DNA of 64,000 nucleotides from Marinobacter nauticus (GCF_003634635.1 NZ_RBJB01000002.1:868001-932000), one strand, 5' to 3'. Positions 1-9,690 are shown, counted from the stretch's first letter. Translations and numbers: made by a program. The notes: generated from the sequence alone by a model not told the origin.

Positions 1-940
1 TGTCCATCGGGCGCTGGTAATGCTTTTCAATAATCATGGCCTGCTTGGCCAGTTCTTCCACTTCCGCATCGGTGATGGAAAAACGATTACGGTCTTCCTG
101 CTCTACCTTCACGGTTTCAACAAACTTACCTTCACCCGGTTCGGAATGGTAAACCATCTTGATGGCCTTGCTGCCGAGGTTACGGCGCAATACCGACGGA
201 CGTCCGGCTTCCAGGGTCGGCTTGTGTACGTAGAATTCGTCAGGGTTCACGGCACCCTGCACCACGGTTTCACCGAGGCCGTATGAGGAGGTAATAAACA
301 CAACATCGCGGAAACCGGACTCGGTATCCAGGGTGAACATAACACCGCTGGAAGCGGTTTCACTGCGAACCATCTTCTGGATACCGGCAGACAACGCTAC
401 CAGCTTGTGATCAAAACCATGGTGCACGCGATAGGAGATCGCCCGGTCATTGAACAGCGAGGCAAACACCTCTTTCACCGAGGTACGAACCTGCTCCAGG
501 CCCACCACGTTCAGGAAGGTTTCCTGCTGGCCGGCGAAAGAGGCATCAGGAAGGTCCTCCGCGGTGGCGGAGGAACGCACCGCGACAGCCATCTGGTCAT
601 TACCGGCCTGAAGCTTGGCATAGGCTTCTTTCAAGGCGTTATCCAGCACTTCCGGAAACGCGGTGTCGATTACCCACTGGCGAATCTGGGAGCCAACCCG
701 CGCCAGTTCGTTAACGTCGTTGACATCCAGGGCATCCAGGGCTTCGTCAATGCGGTCTTTCAGGCCGTCGGTGGCCAGGAATTCACGGTAAGCATGAGCA
801 GTGGTAGCGAAACCGCCAGGGACGGTAACACCAGCATTGGCGAGATTACTGATCATTTCACCGAGGGAAGCATTCTTGCCTCCAACCCGGTCTACGTCGG
901 ACATTCCCAGGTGGTCAAACCAGATAATGTAATCTTCCAA
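1..940 (-). CDS. ppsA: Phosphoenolpyruvate synthase, N-terminal part (partial)
   Basis: Converts pyruvate and ATP to phosphoenolpyruvate, AMP and phosphate during growth on C3 or organic acids. The reverse strand reads [21 protein letters not shown], then KNASLGEM, the typical start of the N-terminal ATP-grasp (PPDK_N) domain, and continues through [21 protein letters not shown]. The first codon is TTG at 940-938, preceded by GGGAG seven bases upstream; no ATG fits the family start. About 313 of the usual ~790 residues are present, and the gene leaves the window on the left. It diverges from the gene for its own regulatory protein, the common arrangement in Pseudomonas relatives. Identity is confident; the start rests on the Shine-Dalgarno and family alignment from memory. 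Confidence 0.96.
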   Translation of the reverse strand, partial: MEDYIIWFDHLGMSDVDRVGGKNASLGEMISNLANAGVTVPGGFATTAHAYREFLATDGLKDRIDEALDALDVNDVNELARVGSQIRQWVIDTAFPEVLDNALKEAYAKLQAGNDQMAVAVRSSATAEDLPDASFAGQQETFLNVVGLEQVRTSVKEVFASLFNDRAISYRVHHGFDHKLVALSAGIQKMVRSETASSGVMFTLDTESGFRDVVFITSSYGLGETVVQGAVNPDEFYVHKPTLEAGRPSVLRRNLGSKAIKMVYHSEPGEGKFVETVKVEQEDRNRFSITDAEVEELAKQAMIIEKHYQRPMD

Positions 941-1072
941 AGCGTGTCTCCCTTGAGTCTGTGTAGCGCGGAGTCTCGAATCTGGCGTGTATGATACTGT
1001 AAGCTGCGGAAATTACCTAGGGAGGCAACCAAAGACTCCCGGGAACAAGTTCAAACCAGACCGGATACGACC

Positions 1073-1888
1073 ATGAAAAGAACGGCGTTTTTTATCTCTG
1101 ATGGCACTGGCCTTACGGCAGAAGCGCTCGGCCATGCCCTTTTGGCGCAGTTTGAAAAAATCGAGTTTGAGCGGGTTACCGTGCCCTATATCGACGATGA
1201 GGAGAAGGCCCGGGATCTTGTCAGCCGCATCAACAAAGCGTCGGAAATCGATGGGGAACGGCCGCTGGTATTCGACACCATCGTTAATGGCGGCATCAGG
1301 GAAATTATCAGCCGGGCAGACGGCTTTATGGTAGATATCTTCGGAACCTTCCTGAACCCTCTGGAGCAGGAACTCAACTCGTCGTCCTCCTACTCCGTAG
1401 GCAAATCCCACTCCATCAATAACGCGGGCAGCTACGAGCGCCGGATCCACGCAGTCAACTTCGCGCTGGACAATGACGACGGTGCCCGCACCCGGCATTA
1501 CGATGAGGCCGACCTGATTCTGATCGGGGCATCCCGGAGCGGTAAAACGCCCACCTGCCTGTACCTGGCCCTGCAGTACGGCATCAAGGCCGCCAACTAT
1601 CCGATTACCGAAGAAGATCTGGACGACCAGAAGATGCCCGCCGCGCTCCGGCCCCATAAGGAAAAACTGTTTGGCCTGACCATCGAACCGGAACGCCTTG
1701 CCACCATTCGTAACGAGCGCCGACCGAACTCCCGCTACTCATCGCTGCAGCAATGCATGCATGAGATTGAAGAAATCGAATTAATGTACAAGCGGGAGCG
1801 GATTCCCTATCTGAATACTACGGCGTATTCCGTTGAGGAAATCTCGACCAGAATCATGGTGACAACGGGCCTGAAGCGGCACCGCTGA
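1073..1888 (+). CDS. ppsR: PEP synthetase regulatory protein (bifunctional kinase/pyrophosphorylase)
   Basis: DUF299 family protein that inactivates PEP synthase by ADP-dependent phosphorylation of a threonine and reactivates it by phosphate-dependent dephosphorylation. The 271-residue product has the family start [15 protein letters not shown] and a P-loop GASRSGKT at about residues 152-159, followed by [11 protein letters not shown]. Length matches the family (~270-280). It is divergent from ppsA with about 130 bases between start codons, so substrate enzyme and regulator share one intergenic control region. An extended -10-like TGTATGAT lies near 988-995, but no good -35 was seen. Confidence 0.95.
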   Translation: MKRTAFFISDGTGLTAEALGHALLAQFEKIEFERVTVPYIDDEEKARDLVSRINKASEIDGERPLVFDTIVNGGIREIISRADGFMVDIFGTFLNPLEQELNSSSSYSVGKSHSINNAGSYERRIHAVNFALDNDDGARTRHYDEADLILIGASRSGKTPTCLYLALQYGIKAANYPITEEDLDDQKMPAALRPHKEKLFGLTIEPERLATIRNERRPNSRYSSLQQCMHEIEEIELMYKRERIPYLNTTAYSVEEISTRIMVTTGLKRHR

Positions 1889-1898
1889 GGCAGGAAAC

Positions 1899-1927
1899 CC
1901 GGCAGAGAGCCAATGGCCCTCTGCCGG
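1899..1927. terminator. Inverted repeat between convergent ppsR and M16 protease gene
   Basis: Nine-base arms CCGGCAGAG (1899-1907) and CTCTGCCGG (1919-1927) are separated by an 11-base loop and lie between the stop codons of two convergent genes. There is no clear T-run on either side. A bidirectional terminator or RNA 3'-end stabiliser is likely, but strength is uncertain. Confidence 0.55.
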
Positions 1928-1932
1928 TCAGA

Positions 1933-4857
1933 TCAAAGTTCCTGAATGTCCATGCCAAGCCCTTCCACAACCGCACGGTTGTCGGGGCTTGTCACGACGG
2001 CCACATTGGCCTTTTCAGGCGCAAGCCAGGTCTTGGCCACGCGCTGAAGCTCGTCCAGAGTGACACCAAGAACCCTCTCACGGAAACGTGCGCGCTGCTC
2101 CGGCGTACGCCCGAACAGCCTGTTGTGGTAAGCATGGCGAGCCGCTCCGGCTGGCGAGCGGGGGCGGTCGAGTTGGCCGATCACACCCAGGATAGCCTCT
2201 TCCAGAGCCTGGTGCTCATGCGCTTCGCTGTATAACCAGTTCAGCGCTGCATCGAAGTCATCCAGGGTTTCCGCAAGGCGGGGATCGCGATAGGAAAAGA
2301 ACCGGAAAACACCATTCACGCTGTCCTGGCCGGCGCCACCACCGTAGGCCCCGCCTTTTTCACGGATGGCCCGGTGCAGATAACCATTCCGGAGAAAGCC
2401 TCCCAGTACCGTCAGCGCAGCCGCATCGGGATGATCCACCGCAACCGACGGGTAGGCTTTGGCACAGAAATTGACCTGGGTAGATGTCAGCCAGGCCTCC
2501 CGGGTGTTGTAGCTGACCGGCTCCATGGACCAGTTACCCTCACCCTCTGCAGACACTCCGCTCCAGCAAGTGCCCAACTCATCCAGCATGGGCGACAACT
2601 GGTCGTTCTCACCAATCAGCAGGAACTGGCGGTTCTGGCTGCGAATACGGTTGTGCAGCGCGGCCAGCTTGCCACAGAAATCGGCCAGGCCGGCTTCATC
2701 TTTGAGCTGCTGATCAAGCTCCTTAGTACCACGAATTCCAGCCAGACCACCCAGACGGTACGACAACCAGGCACCGGAACTGACGCCCTGAGCCGCTGCG
2801 CCCATGGCCAGGGCATGCCCGCTGCCCGTCACCGCCTGCTCACGGCGAGCCCTGATCTGGGCAATGATCTCACGAACACGCTCTTTTTCGTCAAAACGGG
2901 CCCCGGTGTAGACATCCTTCAGCAGGCGGGTCAGCGCTTTGCTGTTGCGGCTCAGCGCCTTGCCACTGAAAATCAGATAGCCGGTCATGGCCTGAACATC
3001 ATCAATCTGCCCCTTGGCAGTAAAAGAAGCGCCGATGCCGCCAGATTCCGCAGAAATACGATCCTGCATTTGCAAGTAATCCAGCTCTCCACACCCCACT
3101 TCGGAAATCAGAGTGGTGTAATAAGGCAACAGCAACAGTTCGTCTTTGCTCAGAGCCGGCAGCGGTAGCACCACCTGCTGATACACCAGGCCATTAGTGC
3201 CTCGGGAATAAACGGTCGCACCGGTTTCGGCATCGTACCGTCCCTCCGGCTCCGGCATCTGCAGCGGCACATCATCCAGCCCAACCTTGGGCAGTATGGA
3301 ATCATCATCCTTGCGCATCTGGCGCTCTTCCAGTGCTTGGGCACGCTGCACAATATGGCTGATATCATCGTCGGACAGCTCCGCCTTGCGCCGGGCAAGG
3401 GCTTCCTTGATGGCCTGCTGACGACGGCCTTCGAGTTTTTCATCCGGGCGCAAGGTCAGGGTTACCCGGTGCGGGTTCTCCAGCAACTTGCGCCGGATCA
3501 GCCCGGGCACATACTCGGGATCCTTGATCTTTTCCCTCAATGTCGCCAATACCGGCTCGAGATCCAGCAGTTCCACCGGATCACCACCATGAACCATGGG
3601 GGCAATCGCGCTCATGATCAGTTGCAAGCCGTAGGGGAACTGGTCTCCGGCAATCTCCCGCTGGTGCAGTTCCAACTGATGCAGGATGGCCTCGAGGCGC
3701 TCCTGGCTGACACCGTCATCCACCACCTTCTGCAGCGTAGACTCAATCAGCTGTTCCAGATCCGCCCTGCGCTCCGGCTCGCTGCCCTCAATACCGCAAA
3801 CGAAGGTCATTTCCCGGTTGGAATCCTCCAGCCCGCACATGGGAGACGGCGCATGGCCCAGGTCTGTGGTTTCCAGCGCCCGCATCAACGGCGATGCGCT
3901 GTTTTCCAGCAAGACGGCAGACAATAACTGGCCTTCAAGATTTTCCTGCAGGTCGAAGCTGTGGCCCAGCAACCACCCCATCACAATGTGGGTCTTGTTG
4001 TCGGTGCTCTCACCTTCATTTACCGCATAGCCCTGCTCTACCCGGACCGGCGCGAACATGCGCTTCTCGTCTTTCACCGGCAGTTCAATATCCAGCCGAT
4101 CGAACCGTTTCAGCGCCAGCTCTTCAAACTTCTCGTGGTGTTCCCGGGCCGGGATATTGCCGTAGGTCGCAAAAATCGCATTGCTCGGGTGGTAGTGGTG
4201 GCGATAGAACCTCACCAGGTCGTCATAACTCAGATCGACAATATGGTCCGGCTCGCCGCCGCTGTTGTAGTGATAAGTCGTGGTCGGGAACAGATGGCTG
4301 GTCAGGTTCTGCCAGAGCTGGGAGGTAGGTGCGCTCATCGCCCCTTTCATCTCGTTGTAGACCACACCCCGGTAGACCAGGTCGCTGGATGGGTCATCCG
4401 GCTTGTCAAATTCCAGGCGATGACCTTCCTGTGCAAAATCCAGCGGGTCCAGCTTGGAGAAGAACACGGAATCCAGGTACACCGACAGCAGATTATCGAA
4501 GTCCTTGCGGTTCATGCTGGCAAAGGGATAAGCAGTCCAGTCGCTGCTGGTGAACGCGTTCATGAAAGTGTTCAGGGAGCGGCGAATCATCATGAAGAAC
4601 GGATCACGCACCGGGTAACGCTCACTGCCGCACAGGGCGGTATGCTCCAGGATGTGGGCGACACCGGTCGAATCCATCGGGAACGTGCGCAAAGCAACGA
4701 AGAATACGTTCTCGTCGTTATCCGCCGCCAGGTGAAGATGGCGTGCACCGGTCTTTTTATGGCGATACTCCTCAACCTCAAGGTTCAGGGTGCCGATCCG
4801 GTGACTGCGAAGTTTCTCAAAAGCCGGATGGATTGCGTTGTCAGTCACTGCAGCCAT
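1933..4857 (-). CDS. M16C-family zinc metalloprotease (presequence protease/PreP-like)
   Basis: A 974-residue peptidase of the insulinase superfamily, subfamily M16C, which degrades small unfolded peptides inside a closed two-half chamber. The inverted zinc motif HILEH is at residues 68-72, followed by TALCGSERYPVRDPF, which is characteristic of PreP/Cym1-type enzymes. Length (~975) also fits that branch. The start chosen is ATG at 4857-4855 (MAAVTDNAIHP), with AGGA a few bases upstream; the frame is open a further 129 bases but that part is not family-like. There is no signal peptide, so it is probably cytoplasmic. In bacteria the biological substrate is not known. Confidence 0.92.
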   Translation of the reverse strand: MAAVTDNAIHPAFEKLRSHRIGTLNLEVEEYRHKKTGARHLHLAADNDENVFFVALRTFPMDSTGVAHILEHTALCGSERYPVRDPFFMMIRRSLNTFMNAFTSSDWTAYPFASMNRKDFDNLLSVYLDSVFFSKLDPLDFAQEGHRLEFDKPDDPSSDLVYRGVVYNEMKGAMSAPTSQLWQNLTSHLFPTTTYHYNSGGEPDHIVDLSYDDLVRFYRHHYHPSNAIFATYGNIPAREHHEKFEELALKRFDRLDIELPVKDEKRMFAPVRVEQGYAVNEGESTDNKTHIVMGWLLGHSFDLQENLEGQLLSAVLLENSASPLMRALETTDLGHAPSPMCGLEDSNREMTFVCGIEGSEPERRADLEQLIESTLQKVVDDGVSQERLEAILHQLELHQREIAGDQFPYGLQLIMSAIAPMVHGGDPVELLDLEPVLATLREKIKDPEYVPGLIRRKLLENPHRVTLTLRPDEKLEGRRQQAIKEALARRKAELSDDDISHIVQRAQALEERQMRKDDDSILPKVGLDDVPLQMPEPEGRYDAETGATVYSRGTNGLVYQQVVLPLPALSKDELLLLPYYTTLISEVGCGELDYLQMQDRISAESGGIGASFTAKGQIDDVQAMTGYLIFSGKALSRNSKALTRLLKDVYTGARFDEKERVREIIAQIRARREQAVTGSGHALAMGAAAQGVSSGAWLSYRLGGLAGIRGTKELDQQLKDEAGLADFCGKLAALHNRIRSQNRQFLLIGENDQLSPMLDELGTCWSGVSAEGEGNWSMEPVSYNTREAWLTSTQVNFCAKAYPSVAVDHPDAAALTVLGGFLRNGYLHRAIREKGGAYGGGAGQDSVNGVFRFFSYRDPRLAETLDDFDAALNWLYSEAHEHQALEEAILGVIGQLDRPRSPAGAARHAYHNRLFGRTPEQRARFRERVLGVTLDELQRVAKTWLAPEKANVAVVTSPDNRAVVEGLGMDIQEL

Positions 4858-4956
4858 TAAAAAATCCTGTGTATAGAACAATTGGAGAATTACAGGGTAA
4901 CACGTAGTATCGGATATCATGCACGGAACGGACTCAACAAGGTAGCCTGCCAATCC

Positions 4957-5418
4957 ATGACAGACCGCAGCCCAGACAAATCCCACATCGACGCCCCTGA
5001 AGTTGCCGCCTGGTGGGCCGAACGACGCCAGTATCTCGAGCGAATCCGCAAAGTTCCCGAGATTCGACAGCGATTCTGGCGGGAAGTTGCTATCTACCTG
5101 TTACGGCGTGTGCTGTGGTCTTACGGCTTCTTCCCCATCTTCATTGCCTTCTGGCTGCCCTTTGTCCTGGCCAGCTTCAACCCGGTAGTCATGGCCGGTG
5201 ACCTGATCCCGATGCTGCAGGAGTTCGTCAACTCGAATCCGGAGGAACAGGCCACGACCATCAGCACCCTGACGATCGCCTGGCTGTCGATCGGCTCCTT
5301 TTTCCTGATATTCGATTTTGTTCTGACCCCGTTCCGGTCTCCCTATCAATATGAAGCCGATGTTTACATGAAGTCCTGGGAGCAACTTAACCATGATCGG
5401 CTTCCGGACAAAATGTGA
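4957..5418 (+). CDS. Hypothetical small membrane protein
   Basis: I do not recognise a family. The 153-residue product begins MTDRSPDKSHIDAPEVAAWW, has a charged N-terminal segment (about residues 1-45) and two hydrophobic stretches, about 50-75 (LWSYGFFPIFIAFWLPFVLA) and 110-130 (ISTLTIAWLSIGSFFLIFDF), suggesting two transmembrane helices with both ends cytoplasmic. An upstream ATG at 4882 is in frame, but the segment it would add contains no recognisable signal. The gene is divergent from the M16 protease with about 100 bases between starts and precedes the PEGA/MORN gene by 115 bases. No function is assigned. Confidence 0.7.
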   Translation: MTDRSPDKSHIDAPEVAAWWAERRQYLERIRKVPEIRQRFWREVAIYLLRRVLWSYGFFPIFIAFWLPFVLASFNPVVMAGDLIPMLQEFVNSNPEEQATTISTLTIAWLSIGSFFLIFDFVLTPFRSPYQYEADVYMKSWEQLNHDRLPDKM

Positions 5419-5532
5419 TACGACCGGCATTCTGATCAAGTTCAGACACTTTCTGTTACATAACGTTGCAGACAGTGGTTAAGATGAACCCATAACAAAG
5501 CATCCGGAACACTTGGATCAAGAGGTTTTGTC

Positions 5533-6918
5533 ATGGTCGATTTCAGGCCGCTGCTGTTCATCAATGCACTTGCGCTCATGCTTCTGGTTACTGCCGGATT
5601 CGCATCGGTTCGCAAGGATCTGGATACCACCGACCCCACAGCTCCGGCTCTGGCGCAAACCGTGGAGCATGCCACCGCGCCGGAAACCTCAGCCGCGAAA
5701 ACACCCACAACCCGGATTGAAGCCGAAACACCCGCACCTGTGGCTGAAGAGCCGCTGTTTGCTGATACCCGCGAGACACCATTGGCAGACACTCCGGAGA
5801 CGCCGCAGCCCGTCGACAACGCGCTTCCGGCCACCGGCGAACAGACCGAAACAGCAGCAAACAGCGAACCGTTCACCGTTGAACCAATGCCCGAAAACCC
5901 GGAAATGCTGGCCATGGCCGAACCAGTTTCGGTTATGCGTTCCCAACGCGACGTGCCGGAGACGAAACCCGCGCCCGAGCCTCCGAAAACCGGCACCCTG
6001 GTGTTACGCTCCAACGTGGTGGGCGATCAGGTTACGATCAACGGTAAATCCTATGGCGCCACCCGCCTGGACCTGGAGCTGGACCCCGGCCTCTATGACA
6101 TCACCATCGAAAAGCCCGGATACCAGTCCTGGAGCAATTCAGTGGCACTGGAAGCCGGCGACGAACTCACGCTGGTCGGCAAACTGGAAGCCTTCACCAC
6201 CGTAAACTACAGGAATGGTGAATGGCGCGGCGGCATCACCACTGGTGATGGCACCTGGGAAGATAGCTCCGGCCTGCGTTATGAAGGCCACTTCGTGGAC
6301 GCCGAGTTTGATGGTTCCGGTACCGCCTGGTACTCCGATGGAAGCCGCTACGAGGGCGACTGGAAACGGGGCGAACGGCACGGTGAGGGGCGCTGGCGCT
6401 CCGCAGACGGCACGACTTATACCGGCCAGTTCCAGAACGATCAGTTCCACGGCAAGGGCACGCTTACCCTGGCCAACGGCGACATATTGACCGGAAACTG
6501 GGAGCAGGGCCGTATGAATGGCCATGGTTCCCTGACCACCGCCGATGGCATGCTGTACGTTGGCGGCTTTCGGAATGATGAATTCCACGGCCAGGGCGCC
6601 CTCACCTACCCGGACGGACGCTCCTACGAAGGCGAATTCTCCAACGGCGAATTTCATGGCAAGGGCTCGGAAGTCTTTGCTGACGGAAAGAAATACGATG
6701 GCCAGTACATGGAAGGCAAGTTCCACGGCAAAGGCCTGCTGCGCAACCCTAACGGCAGCTCCATCGAGGCCACTTTCCGCCATGGCGAACCCTATGGACA
6801 GGTTCGCCTGACAACCGCGGCCGGCGAAGTGTTTACCGCCCGCACCACGGAACCCGGTGTCTGTTATCGGGAAAAGAGTTATCGGGCAACCCAGTGCCCG
6901 CAACTGGAAGGCTGGTAA
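5533..6918 (+). CDS. PEGA-domain and MORN-repeat protein
   Basis: A 461-residue protein with an N-terminal hydrophobic segment (about 6-24) that could be a signal peptide or anchor, then a Pro/Thr/Glu-rich low-complexity linker (about 30-150). A PEGA-like domain follows at about 155-222 (TLVLRSNVVGDQVTINGK, then DPGLYDITIEKPGYQ). The rest is a tandem array of about eight MORN repeats (about 245-440), with units such as YEGDWKRGERHGEGRW and FHGKGTLTLANGD. MORN repeats form elongated beta structures; bacterial examples occur in envelope and secreted proteins, but the role here is unknown. The C terminus has two cysteines (CYREKSYRATQC) that could form a disulfide, consistent with export. It lies 51 bases upstream of the receiver gene and may be co-transcribed with it. 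Confidence 0.85.
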   Translation: MVDFRPLLFINALALMLLVTAGFASVRKDLDTTDPTAPALAQTVEHATAPETSAAKTPTTRIEAETPAPVAEEPLFADTRETPLADTPETPQPVDNALPATGEQTETAANSEPFTVEPMPENPEMLAMAEPVSVMRSQRDVPETKPAPEPPKTGTLVLRSNVVGDQVTINGKSYGATRLDLELDPGLYDITIEKPGYQSWSNSVALEAGDELTLVGKLEAFTTVNYRNGEWRGGITTGDGTWEDSSGLRYEGHFVDAEFDGSGTAWYSDGSRYEGDWKRGERHGEGRWRSADGTTYTGQFQNDQFHGKGTLTLANGDILTGNWEQGRMNGHGSLTTADGMLYVGGFRNDEFHGQGALTYPDGRSYEGEFSNGEFHGKGSEVFADGKKYDGQYMEGKFHGKGLLRNPNGSSIEATFRHGEPYGQVRLTTAAGEVFTARTTEPGVCYREKSYRATQCPQLEGW

Positions 6919-6969
6919 TCACCCGGTCGCAGCACCCACGCGTTTGCAGTAACAGGTTGAGGTAGTGAC

Positions 6970-8067
6970 ATGGCAATCAAAAATGCTCTGCTGGTGGACG
7001 ACTCCAAAGTTGCCAGGTTTGCGCTAAGCAAACTGCTCGAGAGTCGGGACATGGAAGTGAACATGGCGGGATCAGCAGAAGAAGCGCTGGATTTCCTGAA
7101 GAGCCACGACCGGCCAGACGTGATCTTTATGGATCACCTGATGCCCGGCATGAATGGCGTGGAAGCCACCAAGGCCATCAAGAACAACCCGGAAACGGCC
7201 GGCATTCCGATCATCATGTGTACCTCCAAGAAATCCTCTTCCTTTATGGAGGAAGCGCGCAACTTTGGTGTCTACAACATCCTTACCAAGCCGCCTCACA
7301 ACGAAGGTCTCAACCTGATGCTGGAGCAGTTGGCCAGTGACGTCGAGCAGGGGAACGTGCCAGAAGCACCTGTTGAAATGAACGGCCATGACCTGCGCGA
7401 GTCAGATGACGAACCCATGGACTTTCCGGAGGATGCCTCTGTGCAACTGTCGCCAAAAGCAGAAAGCGGCCTGAACGGCCAAAGCGCCCCGAATGTGGTG
7501 CCTCTGACCAGCGACCTGATTGAGCAGATTGCCCGCTCGGCGGTCAAGACTCATATCAACAACCGGCTGCATGAACTGCTCAGCTCCCTTTTCGACGAAC
7601 AGTTCGATCACCTCAAGCGTGCGCTGGACGAAACCCGCAGCAGGCAGGAAGCCACTATCGAGGAGCGCCTGGAGTCACTCAGCAAGATGCTGGATGAACG
7701 CACCCGCAACCTGCGCGACGAAGTGGCTGCCGAAGTTAACCTGAACCTGGGTCGCGAGCTTACTTCCCTGAAAAAAGAACTCTCCAAAAACGCCGGATTC
7801 ACCTCCGAGCATATGGCAGAGCTGAAGGACCACATCACCAGCGTACAGACCATCGACACCGAGTTCTGGCAAACCCTGCAGTCGGAAGCCATTCAGCAGG
7901 CCCACGAGATTTCCCGGGAGACCGCCGAGGACATTGCCCAGCGCACCATCGATCTGTACGTGTCTCAGCAGCGCTCGGCCAACTCGCGCATCTATACCGT
8001 TGGCTTGGCCATCAGTCTGGGTATTTTCAGCGTAGGAATCGCCTGGTTATCCGGCCTGTTCGGCTAA
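6970..8067 (+). CDS. Response regulator receiver protein with coiled coil and C-terminal membrane anchor
   Basis: The 365-residue product begins with a CheY-like receiver domain (about 1-120): acidic pair D10-D11, phospho-acceptor D55 in [14 protein letters not shown]85/S86 and K107 in LTKPP, so all phosphorylation residues are present. Residues ~120-185 are acidic and low in complexity. Residues ~185-340 are highly charged and helical with long heptad-like stretches, probably coiled coil. A hydrophobic segment near the end ([17 protein letters not shown]) looks like a tail anchor. There is no DNA-binding, GGDEF, EAL or HD-GYP output domain. The Shine-Dalgarno is GAGG just before the ATG. No histidine kinase is adjacent, so the partner is unknown. 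The end overlaps the convergent nucleotidyltransferase by 21 bases. Confidence 0.9.
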   Translation: MAIKNALLVDDSKVARFALSKLLESRDMEVNMAGSAEEALDFLKSHDRPDVIFMDHLMPGMNGVEATKAIKNNPETAGIPIIMCTSKKSSSFMEEARNFGVYNILTKPPHNEGLNLMLEQLASDVEQGNVPEAPVEMNGHDLRESDDEPMDFPEDASVQLSPKAESGLNGQSAPNVVPLTSDLIEQIARSAVKTHINNRLHELLSSLFDEQFDHLKRALDETRSRQEATIEERLESLSKMLDERTRNLRDEVAAEVNLNLGRELTSLKKELSKNAGFTSEHMAELKDHITSVQTIDTEFWQTLQSEAIQQAHEISRETAEDIAQRTIDLYVSQQRSANSRIYTVGLAISLGIFSVGIAWLSGLFG

Positions 8068-8622
8068 TTGCCCACGGACCTGCTGCCAGTCCTGAGGGGT
8101 GTCAACGTCCTGTTGCACCCCGGCTATTTCAACCGGACGGGTTCCGGCCCGGTTCAGAACCACCCCCGCCCCCGCATCGCCCTTAAGCAATAACAGATCT
8201 CCCCAGAGCGATTTCGGAATCCAGGCTGGCACGCCTACCCGCTTGCCATAACTGGCTGCCCAGGGCACCTCTGGCTTCCGCCGGGCGTTTGCGGACAGCC
8301 GTCTGAGCCCTTCGGTATCCAGTAAGGGCTGGTCTGCCAACAGCACAAACACACCCAAAGCAGCGGGAGAAAGCGCCTGCAGGCCGGCAATCAACGACGT
8401 CGACAAGCCCTCCCGCCAACGCTCGTTAACCACCCAGTGCGCCGGTTGCCGATTGCAGCGAAAGCGCACCAGAGGGTAGCCTGCGCCCGCAACCACCCAC
8501 GTCTGCGCCGATAGCTGCCGCGCCTGACTAATGGCGTGCCCCAGCAATGAATCGCCACCTGGCAGTTTCAAGGCCTGCTTGTAACACCCCATTCGTCTCG
8601 CTTGGCCGGCTGCCAGCACCAA
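8047..8622 (-). CDS. MobA-like NTP transferase (molybdenum cofactor nucleotidyltransferase family)
   Basis: The product contains [18 protein letters not shown], the MobA/MocA-type nucleotide-binding signature, and LADQPLLD, the metal-binding aspartate region. About 190 residues fits MocA/MobA-type cytidylyl- or guanylyltransferases for molybdopterin cofactors; related enzymes act on other nucleotides. The start is a problem. The best canonical codons are TTG at 8622-8620 and GTG at 8619-8617, immediately before LAAG, but conserved-looking residues precede them. The only strong Shine-Dalgarno-like run (AGGGGG) lies upstream of ATC/ATA codons near 8667-8662. The frame stays open far upstream through the antisense of the next gene, so no stop helps. 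Treat the 5' end as uncertain. Confidence 0.75.
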   Translation of the reverse strand: MVLAAGQARRMGCYKQALKLPGGDSLLGHAISQARQLSAQTWVVAGAGYPLVRFRCNRQPAHWVVNERWREGLSTSLIAGLQALSPAALGVFVLLADQPLLDTEGLRRLSANARRKPEVPWAASYGKRVGVPAWIPKSLWGDLLLLKGDAGAGVVLNRAGTRPVEIAGVQQDVDTPQDWQQVRGQLAEQAG

Positions 8623-8745
8623 TGCCGGAAACTGCGGATCCTTGATGCTATGATTCGCGTTTATGATGCGCCCCCTGAAACTGCTGAATGCAGCGATTTT
8701 TGCTAGAATTCCGCCATCATGCAACCTGACCACGCCGGACCCTCC

Positions 8746-9600
8746 ATGAACCATCTCTTTGTCGACAACCTCACTGTGATTGATTTCGCCTATCTGGATC
8801 CCGCTCGAGGCCTGGTTGGCGAAAGCTGGATTGCCGATGTGGTGCTGGGAGGAGAACTGGACGAACAGGGTATGGTCTTTGACTTCAGCAACGTCAAGCG
8901 CACCATCAAAAGGGTGATTGACGAACGCGTTGACCACCGGTTGGTGATTCCCCGCGGATACGAAGGCCTGCAATGGAGCGAGGACGCGCCCAACACTTTC
9001 CGCTGGGCACTCTCTGGCGGCGGTCACATCGAGCACAGCTCGCCGGACGAAGCCGTTGTCTGGCTGTCCTCGGACCGGGTCGTCCCGTCTGCCGTGGCCG
9101 CCCTGCTGGAAAAAGAGCTTAAAGCCGTTCTGCCCGGCAATGTCACCTCCGTCGACATCAACCTGCGCGAAGAAGTCATCGAAGGCGCTTACTACCACTA
9201 TGTTCACGGCCTGAAAAAGCACCTGGGCAACTGCCAGCGCATTGCCCATGGGCATCGCTCCCCGATACGCATTGACCGCAACGGACACCGGGCCTATGAC
9301 CTGGAAGAACGCTGGGCGAAGCTCTGGCAGGATATCTATGTGGGCACGGAAGAAGACGTGGCTCGCCGGTTCGTGGGCGAGGATGGCATTGGCTATATCA
9401 CCTTCGAGTATGAAGCCAACCAGGGTGAGTTTGCCCTGACACTGCCGGAGCACCGGGTGTACATGCTGGAAACGGACACAACCGTAGAGCTGATTGCCGC
9501 CCACATTGCGGAAAAACTGAAAGCGGAGTTCTCCGGAGAGGAAATTCGGGTAAAAGCCTACGAGGGAGTGGGCAAAGGCGCCATTGCCATACGAGCCTGA
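8746..9600 (+). CDS. 6-carboxytetrahydropterin synthase / 6-pyruvoyltetrahydropterin synthase family, long form
   Basis: A 284-residue member of the QueD/PTPS superfamily. The N-terminal half has the family-like GMVFDFSNVKRTIKRVIDE plus DHRLVIP. The C-terminal half has a Cys and HGH motif (NCQRIAHGHRSPI) followed by TVELIAAHIAEKL and a VKAYEGVG ending. Ordinary QueD is ~120 residues; this longer form resembles the ~290-residue version known from pseudomonads, whose substrate is not settled. ATG 8746 (MNHLFVDNLTVIDF) was chosen because that is where family resemblance begins; ATG 8719 in frame is an alternative. A TGCTAGAAT extended -10-like element at 8701-8709 lies just upstream. Confidence 0.8.
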   Translation: MNHLFVDNLTVIDFAYLDPARGLVGESWIADVVLGGELDEQGMVFDFSNVKRTIKRVIDERVDHRLVIPRGYEGLQWSEDAPNTFRWALSGGGHIEHSSPDEAVVWLSSDRVVPSAVAALLEKELKAVLPGNVTSVDINLREEVIEGAYYHYVHGLKKHLGNCQRIAHGHRSPIRIDRNGHRAYDLEERWAKLWQDIYVGTEEDVARRFVGEDGIGYITFEYEANQGEFALTLPEHRVYMLETDTTVELIAAHIAEKLKAEFSGEEIRVKAYEGVGKGAIAIRA

Positions 9601-9662
9601 ACCGACCATCCGGGATTGGCGCCCTAAACGGCGCGAATCCCGCTGCTCATTCGTTCAGACAC

Positions 9663-9690
9663 AAAAAAACCGCCCGAAGGCGGTTTTTTT
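9663..9690. terminator. Bidirectional rho-independent terminator
   Basis: Seven A's, CCGCC, a CGAA tetraloop, GGCGG and seven T's give a symmetric intrinsic terminator. It serves the pterin synthase homologue on the plus strand and the tRNA transcript on the minus strand. Confidence 0.95.

Noticed and set aside
2374..4860. Several plus-strand open frames inside the M16 protease gene
   Set aside because: All are shadows of the minus-strand protease, with no Shine-Dalgarno or domain.
8670..9609. Upstream extension of the minus-strand nucleotidyltransferase frame
   Set aside because: The frame stays open through the antisense of the pterin synthase gene, but the translation there shows no family likeness; only the part below about 8670 is real.
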